Below are positions 13,088-26,474 of a DNA stretch of 64,000 nucleotides, piece by piece. Under the pieces are notes generated by a model, which saw nothing but the letters and a program-made list of their open reading frames with translations, was not told the DNA's origin and ran no database searches. The position numbers and the translations under genes are program-made. The DNA lies in NCBI GenBank assembly GCA_037013685.1, contig CM072889.1, positions 10,797,976 to 10,861,975 on the forward strand, given 5' to 3'. This stretch comes from Acridotheres tristis (taxonomy: Eukaryota; Chordata; Aves; Passeriformes; Sturnidae). The stretch's first letter is position 1. Each line of letters begins with the position of its first letter.

Positions 13088-16000
13088 TTATATTCTACAT
13101 ATGAGTAACTTTCAGTGAAACTCTTACTTAATTAAAAAAAATAAAAATCCATCAATTTAATTTTGTGGGAGCTATAATGAGCCTGGTTCCACACACCACT
13201 TCTTTTATCAGCTCCAATCTCCCATTCTCCAGGGAAAGCAGTACAGAAGTGTCTTGTCCTTTGATAGTGATAGATAACTAACCTCATTTTGTAAAAGCAG
13301 AACTCAACAGAGCTGTTCTTTGTCTTCAGCAGAAGCAGGGAATCAGACCTCATTGCCTTGTGCTGAACCCATTTTAAGGCAATTTGATGCCTTACACATG
13401 ATCATTGAAAAGCTTCCAGTTGTAACTTCTTTTTCCTCCCCACTCTTTTCACCTGGCATTACGTTATGCAACAGAGTACCAGGAGGTTTTATATTTAGAA
13501 GAAATAGGACTGGTCATATTTTCTGAACTTATATTTTGAGGCCTTCTGTGTCCTTACCTATCCATTACATTCAAGTGAAATGTCTGCCTTTTGGTAGCAG
13601 TAAGGATTAAAGATGTAATTGCTTTTAAAGCAGGTATTTTCAACTCTCCTTAGCCAATAACCTGGGGCATTAGATTAACACTTCCCTGCCTCAGTCTTCA
13701 TCTAGCCACTGCTAGCCAATGAAAAAAAATTACCCAACAATATCATATTTATTAAGGCTTTTTTTCCTTGACTTTAGGTCTTGCTAGATACCTACTGATA
13801 GACTAAATCAAAACCAAATGACTTCAGATTTAGTGAGGGATCTGGTTACAATGCCATGAAAAACTGAGATGTCTGTATACCTCTGTCCAGACTGAGCTGC
13901 CATTGAGTAGGAAGCTGGCTTTCCTGTCTTGTGATGATGCCTTTCATCTGAAGAAGATAGAGACTTGATGCAAATCACAGAAATCACTTGGTGTGGTTTT
14001 GTTTAAATGATCTGCCTGACAGAAATCAGTCTTTGTGCACAGTAGGTATGAAAAATCTAAATAACTTAGGAAAAAATGCCTGTGTTGGATGGAAAGTGAA
14101 CAATCTGCACAAAACTGTGTTTCTCTGGCAAAAATAAACTAAAATGTTGCTTAACATTATGACAGTTTAAATAAACAAAAGCTTCAGTGTTATAGTTCAT
14201 CATACCATTTTTATAATTAAGAAGTATTTCATACTTTCAAGTAACAATAAGATGATCGTGAAACCCACAAGTTTATCTCTGCACACATTCACACCTGTGT
14301 TACTTCAGTTCTCTGAATTCAGTGGAACAACATCTGATTTAAAGTAAAGCAAGAGAAGAAACAGAGCTGAAGACTGAAAGTAAACCTGAGGGTTTTGAAG
14401 GAACATAAGCCTCAGCATGAGATACAAAAGGTGACTTTCCTGACAAGTGCTACCCAAATTCTTAATAGCTTTCTGTACATAACCTCACCTCATTTAATCT
14501 CATCCTGACATAATCTTAATTAGTCTTAGTCCTACTGAAGAGAAGCCTACTGAGGCAGTTAGCACCATACAACTAATCAGATATCTTACATGCATCAACA
14601 GCAACCAACAGTGTCAACTTACTGATGTGAGTTAATATAAACAGAAGTCAACCCTGCCTTTCCCTTTCACTTGAACTAAAAGCATGTGGCATGGAGTGAA
14701 CATATGATTATTTCTTCTGCACATCACTTAATGTCCTTTCTTTTGTTAGCAGCCATTTCCTAAGGCATCATTGCTCTCTGCAAAGCATGTTTTGGGTTTT
14801 TACCTGCTGGTATTAGAAGAGAAATGTGATTTGGTATTTTTCTTAAATTTCTGTTTCTTCATAGAAGAATAAGTTTATCAACTGAAATTAACAACAGTAA
14901 GACATAATTCTTGCTGGCGAAATTCATGAAACTCATCCTTTTTTTTTCCTGTGTGCTTTAGCAGTTTTTAAGAAACTGAGTTATACACCTTCACTAAATA
15001 TACATTTGAGAGCACAATCTGCAGCAGTCATGTCATAGCAACAGAAAATATTTTATAATTAAGAATGTAACTATATACGATGTACACACTAACTCAACTG
15101 ATTAAAAGCTTCACCACCTATCTAGGTAATTATACATCCTAATTTTATTCTATTGTTTGAGATTTATCTTTCGTCTTCATTGCAGAGGCCAAACATCACA
15201 GTATTGTACATAATATCACTGAGGAGAAAACCATATGATTACACGACTTGATGGCAAAGAACAAAAAGAAAACAATTTCACAAAACTGCATTTTCCTAAG
15301 CTTAAACCAAAAGAGTTCAATAAAACCAGAAGAAGGTTTACTCAGTTTTGTAACTTATTTTACTCAGGCATGTGTAATATGCTGTGGTATTATTAGTACA
15401 TGCAATGCTTAATACAAGGTGGTGTTTCACTTCAGCAGAATATGGTAAAGCTACTTGCAACATCAATTCAGTCCATAAATAATACTGAACACAAGAAAGA
15501 GTAGTATAATATTTAGTGATTCCTCAGGTTCTCAGTGAGATTATAATATTCCTAGAAAGGCACTATTTAAATGATAGTTTATCTCAGGAACTGACAATTA
15601 ACTGCTCAACACATTCTCTCTACAGTGTTTGTGCCCCAAAGCAGTTAAGAATCTAAGACAGGAATTATTAAAGATCGGGCCAGCTCTAGGGTTTGCATTT
15701 CTTAGCAAAAGAACATGTACAGTCTATTCACTACCTGACACAAGCAGTCACTCCCCATTATTACTGTCCAAGCTTTTGGGGATTTTTTGGTATTTGAAAG
15801 CCTATCACAAGAAATTGGTGACCTTACTGGAATTGCCAAATATTTCAGGTGCTGTCATACATGATTACCACTCCTCAAAAAAAGGAATCTAATCTCCATT
15901 TCTCAGTACCTAATTGCCTTGCATCTCTCCTATAGTAAACTTCTTTATTTATTATAATACTAGAAGAATTAAAAATCTCGATAGGATGGCTACCAAGTTT

Positions 16001-17519
16001 CAATTAAGCAAACTAAAATAGCAGCAAGTGAGGCTAATAAACTGTTCATTTTTTCCCATTTTAGCAAATAGTAGATATGTTACCAAACAGAAGCAAGTAG
16101 GAAGAATGGATAAGGTGTCGTCCAAACAATTTAAAGCCCATCATCAAACTACCTATATACACTGATGTTTCTTCCATCCTAAAGACACAGTTGTCCTTTA
16201 TCTTCTTGCCTGTGCTACATTTTATAATCCTACAGTGACCTTCACTGTCGTCTCATTCAAATCTGTCACTCTGACAGTCAGAATAGCTGACAAAACACAG
16301 GGTCAGTGTAACACCACTGCGAGATGCTGAAGATTCAGAATAGGATTTTGGTTAGTCATTGTACAATTATGAGTAGTGTTCCAAAGGGATTAGCCATCAT
16401 AATAAACTCAGACTGTGTCTACCTAAAGATTGTACATGCTGATAACTGCAAATAAATGCAAGTTTGAGGCTGCAAGTCTCCCCTCCTCCTGACTCCTATT
16501 ATTATCTCACTTAGTCTGACAATCATGTCATCTAGACAAGTCCTAGTGAAATTCTTATTGGTTTGGATAATTTTTCTAGTCTGAAGCACTAAATTTTTTG
16601 AATGATTGGTGAAACTCTTTCTGAAGCAAACTTTATTAGCCCTAATCATGGTAAGTTTCATCAGTCCTGAAAGTAACAGCATTTTACTTCATCACATACT
16701 GTAAGTTCATTGTATTTGACCACATCAAATAAGCCTTTCTTACTCAGACAAATCACTTATTCACAGGAGCTTTCATTTAAAAGTGGACTAAGCCAGAAAA
16801 ACAGATGTATGGGTAGTGATGTAATGGCATTCTTCTCCATATTTTCCTACTTAATATCACAGCTAGTGTTTTTCAGTGGTAGAAATATTTAACACCTCCA
16901 AATCACTCGGAAAATTTGAAACTCCTGGCATTCACCTAAATCAGACTGAAAATTACTTTTCATCAATATATAGTTTTTTAGGTTTTAACTGGGTTCTTAG
17001 TTGGATGATGCTACTATTCTTCAGTGTGAAAAGCACACTCACTGAAGACTTGATCCTTAACAATATGAAGTAGCCTAAGGAAATTTTGTCATGGGAGCCA
17101 GGAACAGAATCTAAGCTTCTTTGTCTCTATTGAGATCCCTTTGATCTGAAAAACTTCTTGAAGTTGAAAATCATGAAGCTGGCAAGAAGGGCAGTGGCAC
17201 ATCTATTTGATACAAAAAATGTTACCCAGGTGAAATCTGTAACAGAGCAAATACAGCAAATTCAATACACTCAGAGCAGATGGCAGCTGAAAGATTCCTC
17301 ACAGAAAGTGGTTTCTGATGTCTAGACCTCTTTTTGACAGTATTTGCTACATTTTCTGCTTATTAGTAGTTAGTAATTGGCTTAAGTGTGAAAACACTGG
17401 TTTTAGTATGTTTCCACTCAGTTAAACATAACTCTGGCATTCTTGGCATGTATGTCAATTTGTCTCTGGAATATGAACTACCTAGAGCATCTTTTCTCCA
17501 ACCGAGCACAGCCAAATTT

Positions 17520-17613
17520 CATTGTTTCTGTTGTTGGATTAGTTTTGGCTTGCTTAGGCAAGAAGCTTCATTTTTTTCTTTCCCCACCTTTTTCTCTGGA
17601 CTCCAGCAGAGAT
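17520..17613 (+). repeat. Diverged interspersed repeat, copy A
   Basis: This 94-bp block aligns with 19697-19791 in the same orientation, at roughly 80-85% identity by eye. Shared landmarks are CTGTTGTTGGATTAG, GGCAAGAAG, a T-rich stretch, and TTTCTCTGGACTCCAGCAG at the end. The flanks of the two copies differ, which points to two fragments of one dispersed family rather than a local tandem duplication. On the minus strand the block has a purine-rich segment (AAAAGGTGGGGAA) that could be a retroviral polypurine tract, but the family is not identified. Confidence 0.65.
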
Positions 17614-18080
17614 TTTACACAAAATATGCTTAGACCATTATTAATGCTTAGACATCCCCAGAGCGTATCTTAGCATGGATTGTCTTTGTCCAGTGACAGG
17701 AGAAATGTGCATTTATGTAAAGTGGTGTGGGATTTGCAATGTCATGCACAGTGGAAGATCCTGCTTATCACCCTATTTCATGTGTTGACCTAATTTATTT
17801 TGCAAGGACTCAAACACCCTGGCGAGTGTGGAGTCTGCAGTTCTGTGGAAACCAGGCACAACAAATTGAATACTTACACTGCTAACACTATTCTCAGACA
17901 ATCTCTTTAAAAATTATCAGTAACATGAAGATGCCTCCTTGCTATTTATCCATTATTTTAGTTTCTTCAGAACCAACTTGATTCTAGGACCATCAGAATG
18001 TTCTACCTAAATTAGAAGAAAACTGGGCTGCACGTACTGATGCTGGCAGTACTTAGAGCAATCTGTGAAACTGAAAATCA

Positions 18081-18362
<282 letters not shown>

Positions 18363-19696
18363 TTAAAATCTGAAATATAATGAATACAATCAAACTTTCA
18401 AACTATATTTGAGGTAAGCCCTCAAACCATTCCTGAAATTATTCTGTATGATGCAGCAGATGGAGTGAATTAATGAGATAATATATACTAATTTCAGTGT
18501 AGCAAAAAATTGTACCAACTTTGTAGCACTTAAGCTGTCCTGAACACATTTATTTTTGGTTGCATTTTGTCCTGGGCTGCTACAATCCACTGATATCTCT
18601 TTATTCTTTAAAAATTAACATGGGATTCCATTACCTGTCTGTAAAATATCCTTTCTTCCTTAAGTAGCACCTTGAGAGCTCTGTGAGGAGCTACGTGACA
18701 AATGTCAGGCCTGCCTAAAGGTCAGAATGTTAAGGTGCATTTTTTCCTGGTATCCAAACTTGATTCAGTTCTGATTCAAAGAAATCTAGATGTTTTATGC
18801 CTTTATAGTCCACAACTCTGAAATTTCTGTGTGGTCTTTTGCAGTAAGAAATTATGGTGGCTTCTTAACAGAGTGTTAAAATATTTCAGAAGCAATAAAG
18901 TCTGTAAATTATTATATGACAACACAAATGAGGAGCACGTATTATTGCTTCATGGGACTGAAACTGATATCCCTTATGCTGAAGGCTCTTAGTCATTAAC
19001 CATTCTGCTGTCCTGAGGAACTCATCTTGTACTAGAAAAAAATCAAAATGCAGTCAAAGGGGATTTTTTTCACATGTACTTATCTGCGAAAACACTTCAT
19101 TATTCCCCATCCTTTAGAGAGATTGAACAATGACCATTTTGGACAAAAATGAAAATATTTCAATTTGTAAACATGGCCAGTTTCATGGGCATTGAAAGAA
19201 AAATAATTTCTGTGTTGTTCAGCTCTGTAGGAAAAGCGCAACATTCTTGTGACCCTGGGTTCTTTCCATGGAAAGAGTCTGCATCACAGAGAGGAAGGCA
19301 GCCCGATCTGTGAGGTGCTGAGCTCTGGATTATAAAAGACTGTACAACTGCAATACAATACAGCACAGCAGCACTTCTAATCATACCACTGCTGAACAGG
19401 GACGAGCAAGACCCATTTGTAATAAAAAAAGGTTTCCCAGAAAAATGTTAATTCATTAACAATTAACATTAACAATTTCACTTCTCAAAAACTGGCTTTA
19501 GCAACAATTTACAACCAGCCCCATTGTCTTGGGGTGAATTTATGGTGATACTCCATTGCTTAATCATCTGCTTTATGCCCAGAAATGGCTGCTGTAGATT
19601 TACTATGAACCAGGGGCAGGGCTGGAGCCTGGGAACCCCAGTGGGGAAGCCAGGGGGTTCAAACACTGGAGCATCCTGCAGGCACCATGGATGTGA

Positions 19697-19791
19697 CATT
19701 GTTCCTGTTGTTGGATTAGCTGTTGCTTCCTTTGGCAAGAAGATTCTCTTTTTTTCATTCCCCACCCTTTTCTCTGGACTCCAGCAGAGAT
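19697..19791 (+). repeat. Diverged interspersed repeat, copy B
   Basis: This is the partner of the block at 17520-17613, in the same orientation and about 2.1 kb away on the other side of exon 3. Weaker similarity may extend left to about 19669, where both copies have GAGCATC. The minus-strand purine-rich run AAAAGGGTGGGGAATG resembles a polypurine tract followed by a TG, as at the start of an LTR, but this is only a resemblance. The G/T-rich tract that follows copy B is missing after copy A. Confidence 0.65.
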
Positions 19792-19796
19792 CCTTC

Positions 19797-19990
19797 AGTT
19801 TTTTGGTGGTTGTTTTCTTTTTTCAATTTGGTTTGGGTTTTCTTTTCAGGGAGGGCAGTTTGGAGTTTTTTCGGTTTTGTGGTTTTTTTTTTTTTCTTTT
19901 TGGTTGTTGTTGGGGTGTTTGGGGGGTTTTTTGTGGAGGTTTTTTTTGGGTGTTTTTCCCCACCTTGAACTGTTTCAGCTCTTTTTTTTC
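19797..19990 (+). repeat. Long G/T-rich low-complexity tract
   Basis: About 190 bp made almost wholly of T and G on the plus strand, with runs of up to 13 T and six G. Examples are TTGGGGTGTTTGGGGGG and GGTTTTTTTTGGG. It explains a long low-complexity open frame rich in Phe, Gly and Val, which is not a real protein. On the GRIA3-sense strand it reads as an A/C tract. Confidence 0.9.
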
Positions 19991-20019
19991 CCCCCATCCA
20001 CTCTAGGAAGCCTGGGTGG

Positions 20020-20220
20020 ATGTGCCGGATGATCCGGGCCCCAGGAGAGATCAAGGCAGCAGAAGAAAGGACAGCACACCAGAACCCACCAGGTTTGCCC
20101 GGTGTGAGGAGGAGAGCAAGGCCAGAAAGGTTCCCACCTGCTCTGCCTGAGCTCCTGTGCCTCCCCTTCCCCCAGGCAAAGGGGCAGCCCCACCTCTGCC
20201 CCGGCCACGCAGGTCAAGGC
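20020..20220. other. Locally GC-rich block in intron 2, origin unknown
   Basis: About 200 bp of clearly higher GC content than its AT-rich surroundings, directly after the G/T tract. It begins with the CpG-containing GTGCCGGATGATCCGGGCC and ends near CCCCGGCCACGCAGG. The sharp change in composition suggests an inserted piece, perhaps part of the same composite insertion as repeat copy B and the G/T tract. I recognise no family or gene. Confidence 0.5.
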
Positions 20221-23200
20221 TTTGAAATTTCAATACTGAGCATTTATTCAATCCTTTTGTTATAAATACATATTATGGTATTGGCTTTTAGGGTGGATAC
20301 TATATTAGTGTTGAAATGGTTTTTATGATATAGTTTTCTTTAAGAGTAACAGAGGCTGATAAAGTGCCTTTGTCTACCTGCTTAGTTAGATAACATCCAA
20401 TAAAAACACCTACTACTAATATACCAGTTACCAACACCAGTGTAGAAATGTAGAAAATGTAGAAACACCCAAATTAAAACTGATAAGAAAAATAAATTAA
20501 AACCACAGCCAAGAAACACGCATGCTTTAAAAAGGCGGACTCAAGGAGTGGCCATGTAAAACAGTTCCTGGAATATGGAAAATAATTTACAGAAAAGTTT
20601 GAAAATGCATGATAGATCTATACATATGCAACGAGCTGACGAATTCAAGGGGTGTCTCCAAAATAGCAGGTGTGCTCCTGGCTGAATGCCAAGCACCTGA
20701 CTGTTGTAACCTTTTGCTTTATTGTTTGTCTCTTATTGTCTTTTATTAAACCTTTTAAAATCTACCAAGAAAGTAAACTTCGTTTTCCACACTTTTCTGT
20801 GCTTTGCATACACCCTTTTTTGGGCTAATAAACATTTTGAGTTTTTTTCACTTTCACCCACTGGTATTCATTTCTCTCATTGGTAAACTCCCTTCTCTTT
20901 AGAGAAAACGCTAATTCCAGGGCATTTTCTCCTAAATTTGTCTGTAAACCAAGACATCCATTAAGCACTTTTGCAAAAACATTGCATATCTAACTTTGCA
21001 AAAAAGCAAAGTAATTACCAGTAAGGAAGATATGGCTTCTACACTGAAATGTACAGCACTGAAATGCTGTAATACCATCTACTTCTGAAATACCATCACA
21101 TTTTCCACCATAAATGCTACCATTCAGGATCACTAAAAACTATTAAAGTAATTTTGAAAAGGATTCTCCACAATATCAGCTCATTGACACAGCATCACGG
21201 AGAACATCTAAAATCAGCAGTCAGGTGTGAAAATTTGATTTTCTTCTTGGAGCTCTAGATGCAGAAACTAGAAATGCTGTTAAGGAATTTTTTAAGTATA
21301 TAAGCCACTGTAACAGAACATGACCAGCTGTGGATACCTGCAGCAAATAACAGCTGGTGAGACATAGAAAGGAAATAAGAGGTGGTAGTTTCTGAAAGGA
21401 AAGTTTGTAGAGGTTCTCAACCACAGAAAAGAAATACAAAGATACAAAAGAAGTTATAATACAGTAAGAATTTATTCCCAGAGGCATGACTGAGGAATTA
21501 AATATACTGTTATAAAAGACATTTTGTCAAACAAAATACCAGCATGATATAAAGCAGAAAAGCTACCATAAAAAATTATCTGCTGAAGTAACAAATAAAA
21601 AGCATTAACTTATGGGTGGAAAAAAAGGGAAAAAACAAAAATTACATTAGAAAGTCTGGCAATCTCCAAATCATTTAAATATTGTGTAAACCCTCCAATT
21701 CTAAGGGAATAAACAGTGAAGTGGGATTAATGGAGCTGAGTGTCCTTACATACACTGAGCCTGTACCTCACAGATCAAGCTTCTTTTACGTATATATTAA
21801 TGGCATAGATTTTATGTAGATTCTGGACTGCAGAGAAAAGCAAGTATTCCAGGAGTCATCCCTTCTTGCAATGTAAACAAACACATTCTCAAAGATCTCC
21901 TGATCTTAAAAACGGAGAATATTTCAAACATTCCTGGATTCACCCATTATTTCTTATCAGGTGTAAGACTCAGGAATATTTCTGAACTGTGACTCACCTG
22001 AATTAAAGCATATTTTCATAGTAGATTGTGCTTGTTTATGCAAAGAGCCCATCCTCAGTTGGTGAGTAATCAGAGAAAAAAACAATCTGTGAACAATCTG
22101 ACTAAGCAGGACCTTCTCCAAGTAACGTCGTAGGGCCAACATGGAGCTGCTGCTCACATGGAGGGGAGAGCTCTGATTTGGTCCTCCCAGTATTTGCAAC
22201 TGTTTTTCCTACTGGAGGATCACCAAAAATGTCTTCTAACAAATGAAATCACCTGCCCACTCTTATTTCTCCTGGTTCTGGTTTGTATTCACAGCAGATT
22301 TCAAAGATTAACCCTTTGATAGACTGTCTTCTATTAGTAGCTTATTATTCCTGGCCATCTATTCTGCATGCACTGTAAGATGTCAATTTAGTTTTACCAG
22401 CCTATTTAAATGGCAAATAAACCTTTATTTTTATAAGGAAAAGCTAAAAGGCCAATTATCTTGGTCTTCCATGTTCATTTGCATTTTTGAACTCACAGTT
22501 TTGTTAAAATCTTATAACATTAGGTTTTCCACACATTGTTGTGACCTAATCTCCTCTGTGATCAGAAAAACCCATAGAATATCCATGAACCCACAGTCAT
22601 ATTGTTACTTATTTTCCAAAAAACAAATGTGTAATTACATTAATTTTAATTACATTATTATTCTAACACCACTGAGCCACAAGAAAAATTTTTAAAAGGC
22701 TAACTAGGCCTTAGCCTTAAGCTCTTTTTACAAACTACTTTCTACTGATAATCAGAGCAATCTTCCTGTTTGAGTAAGAATTTTGATATTTTTTCCTTAA
22801 TTAATCACAGTTGATTTATAGGCTTTTTTTCCTATTTGAAAAATACAGATGTTCAAACACATACTTTGGCTGTTAAAGAGATTATTTGGACTGGTACTAG
22901 TTCAACCTCATTCCAAGAGAAAAAAAGTAATTTTTTTTGCCGAGTTATGAAACTGCTCATAATTATGTGGATGCACATCTGTTTCCAAGGACAGCACATT
23001 ACCAAATTGCTTTATAACCTGAGCTGAAAAAGTTTCAATGTCCACAAATGAGGGAGAGAGGTCCTGAGCAGTAATTATCCAATGGAAGATCATGATAAGC
23101 CATTATTTTGGCATTAGGTGCAAGGTGAATATTTATTATTGGAGATTTAACATTGGACTCGTTCTCAGAGTGAGCTGCCACATGCCATCATGTCCAGGAG

Positions 23201-23353
23201 AGGAAGTGATGGTATGACAGAAGTCTGTGAATTCTCAAGCATGTCAAGAGAAACTTTCAGGTCATGACAGACTGGTGTTTCCTGCCAAGGAAGGAAAATG
23301 TTCAGAGGCAGAGTGATAACAGTGGTAAGCAGAATTTACTTTAAAAAGAACAT

Positions 23354-23482
23354 GAAACAAAAACCAGCACCCACCCCCCACCAAACTGAAAAACCCCAAA
23401 CCAAAAACAACCATACTAAACCAACCAACCAAAAAAATCAAAACCAAACCCTAAAAAACCCAAAACCAACCAACCAAAATGC
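23354..23482 (+). repeat. A/C-only low-complexity tract
   Basis: About 130 bp almost entirely of A and C on the plus strand, with repeats of AACCAACCAACC, CCCAAACC and AACCAAACCCTAAAAAACCC. It resembles a degenerate simple repeat. The opposite strand is G/T-rich, like the tracts at 19.8, 43.8 and 60.5 kb. Confidence 0.9.
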
Positions 23483-25107
23483 AACTACTGAAGCCAAATA
23501 AATAGAAATCTTAGTTCCCATACTGAATAGCAGCTGAGCCATCCTAAGCATCAGTGTAATCCAATAAACCCAGACATCTCTTTTACTTGCATTTCCATCC
23601 TCCCTCCAGTCAAATCAGGCCCACCACTGAAACTTGCTAAGATTAACCAGATAAGTCTTTTTTGCACTCAGATCCCAGGAAGGCTGCAGGCCAGAATCTC
23701 AAAAGATGCCCCACTTCACATAAGTTATTAGATATTTTATGTCTTTTTAAAATTTATTTTTGCTTTCTAATGGTATTTAGTTTCTCTATGTTTTAGTGAC
23801 TGTGAGTATTCTTGACACAACAAGGTTGTATAAGACCTGACATTTCTACTGTCTATTGCCTAGAAGCTAAAGTCAAAACTTCTCTGACACCTTTTTTTTT
23901 ATTTCCAGTTCTTACTATAAACAACTGAAGCGTTACTAGGAACATTTACAAGTAGGTTTGGATTTTGCTTGTTTAAAGAAAAGATGTATAAAGCTAACAA
24001 AAGAGAGATGTTAATGGTGGATCATAATATATGCTTTTCCACTGGATGATATCATTAACGACTGAATTGTACAAGTCAGCAAGATCCTCCCAGATGTGCA
24101 CTTCTGCCCTGGACACAACAGCCCGGTAGTTTTGGAGTCAGGGGTTGGAGGTTACAATACCTCAGACACTATTCCTCCTTCATTAGTCTTTTTATGAGAA
24201 AGTAATTTCCCTTTGTCCATATCAATTTCTTATAAAGTAGGTCTGACAAAATTACCCTGTGTGACGGGGCACTGTCAGTCTGTTCCCGCGATCCTCCCAC
24301 GGCTCTCTGGGAGGGAGGGCGCCGTGCGAGCTCCATCTCAGCTGACATTACTGCATGTGGCTCATACCGGTGCCTCAGTTTTGTGTTCTGGGTTTTCCTC
24401 AGCTGTGAAACAATTGCATTCCCACCACTTTTTTCTGCCAATTGTCTTGGATTCCAGACAGCTCTCACTGCCAGTTTCAGCCAACAGACTAATAGGACTA
24501 CTTTATAATGGAATAATATGCAGCCTATCTCAGAGCAGTTGCCATTTTCTAGGGCTCCATCCCGACCTCCTTGTTGTAATAAAGCAAGGGCTACCATTAA
24601 CATTACCTCTTACAGTAAAAATACAGACTTACTCTTAGAGACAGACAATGCCTCTACTGCTTTCTTTTCCTTTCATTTTACTACACAGAATGAAAAGCAA
24701 CAACTCTCTCTACCTTAAGCCCTGAGGAGATCAGCACAGCAGTGCCCCTGAATGCAGTATGAGCTACTTTCAGGGGGCTCCAGGCAATCAGACTTGAGAG
24801 CTTCTTTTCAAGACAAGCCCATCATATTAAGAATTTAAAATGAAGTGAACTGCATTTACCTATAGCCAATAAAACCATCTTTTATATTTTAATTAAGACA
24901 CTGAATTCTGTCATGAAGGAAATATTGTTTAAAATTCTGGTGAGAAAAGATGCATTTCTGAAAACAGCTATTCCTGGAATAGTTAACAGTGAAAATTCCT
25001 GAGGGCAGGAGGAAACCAAGGAAGCTACAACGTGAAATTGGATACAAATCTTCCTGAGATATTGGCTATAACATGCCTTCTTATCCTACCTAGAAGAAGA
25101 TATGCCC

Positions 25108-25168
25108 TCACAAACAACAACAACAAAAAATCCCCTGGAAACAAAAAAATCCCAACCCTAAACCTCAC
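25108..25168 (+). repeat. Short A/C-rich tract
   Basis: About 60 bp dominated by A and C, including (ACA)n-like CAACAACAACAA and CCCAACCCTAAACC. It is of the same general type as the tract at 23.4 kb but shorter. Confidence 0.8.
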
Positions 25169-26448
25169 AGCAGAGCACAAAACTGTCATTTACTCTTGTT
25201 ACTTCACTTACGGCATCAGTTTTCTCAATGATGAAATTGCAATGTTTTATCTAGTTCTTTTTATAAAGAACTACTTGCTCTGTTCTATCTAATGTCTTCT
25301 TCAAATACACACACTTACTTCAGTTTGTATTTCTTTTTAGGAGAGCAAATAAAATAAAAACAGCATGTTCAGGCAGCAGGAGGGGGGATATTATTAAATT
25401 GCAAATGAAAGGCATAAGGCTTAATCCATTCATATTTTACAAACCATTTACTGGAAAGCAATTCAAAACACATGTTCAGATCCAAGCATCCTTGAACACT
25501 GGTCATGATCCTGTTCAAGATTACTTTGGTCACCATTTCACAACTCCATCACAAACTGTTAAAGTCTTTATTTCTTATCTGCTTTTCAAGATGTCTTTGG
25601 AACCCTGATCACAATTACAGTGCCTTGGTGCTGAGTGCTGTATAAACCCATCACCACAACCTTGGTATCTTTCAGTGTGCCCAATTATTATGACACACTG
25701 GACTCATTAAACTTTACACAGTTTGGCTTTTATATATACAACTGTGGTTAAATAAAACCTTAACAATGTACATGAATTTGTTGCATGCAGGATCTTCTCT
25801 TCACACTGAAACGTTTGTGTGAATTTTATGAGTGTATGAAAAATGCCAGCTTGCAATGACAAAAACAAGTCACTGAGGCTGCAATGGTGTTAAGTGGGAA
25901 TACCAGCAGCACCACACCTCACACATGCCACAATGGAGTATTTGTCCATCAGTACAGCTTCAGTAAGATTAAAGTAAACCAGAATAAAAACCTCTCTGGC
26001 CCAGACTGCCAATTTGATATATATGTGAATTAAAGCTTTAGTATTTAAAAAACTAGCTAATATGTTTAAAATGCAAATTAAAAGGGCAATCTTGAGTACC
26101 AAACTGCAAGACAGGCTGAACATAAATCTTGATTTTACTGAGAAAGCTGTGCTTAACTTTCTGAAAACTGCTCTAGTCTGAGAAGGTACTGCAAATAGCC
26201 TGAGCAGCTTGGAACAGGCAGTGCTACTTGTATTGTTATTTTCTACTCACTTCTGTTTAGCTCCCAAGCTATTTCCAAACTTAAAATGGTATAGAGTCTG
26301 AACTCCCTCTGTTTTCACGTTACTGGCCATAAAGCTAAAAAAAAAAACCCCAAATATCTTTTTTTCCTGTAAAATCTTGTTAAAACTCAAGCACAAAATG
26401 AGTCTTTTATCCCACAAACCTACCAATTTATAATGCATGGTTTTAATT

Positions 26449-26474
26449 AAAAAGAAAAGAAAAGAAAAGAAAAA
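26449..26474 (+). repeat. (AAAAG)n microsatellite
   Basis: About four to five uninterrupted AAAAG units, then AAAAATC. This is an ordinary pentanucleotide microsatellite in intron 2. Confidence 0.9.

Noticed and set aside
19449..19475. GTTAATTCATTAAC plus nearby TTAAC repeats as an HNF1 site
   Set aside because: The dyad has a two-base rather than one-base centre and lies in very AT-rich DNA, so a chance match is likely.
19524..20006. 160-codon open frame in intron 2
   Set aside because: Most of its length is the G/T low-complexity tract, giving runs of Phe, Gly and Val. Composition explains it.
24213..24638. Plus-strand 141-codon frame as a nested gene
   Set aside because: Overlaps an equally long minus-strand frame and has no recognised domain, no visible promoter and no splice support.
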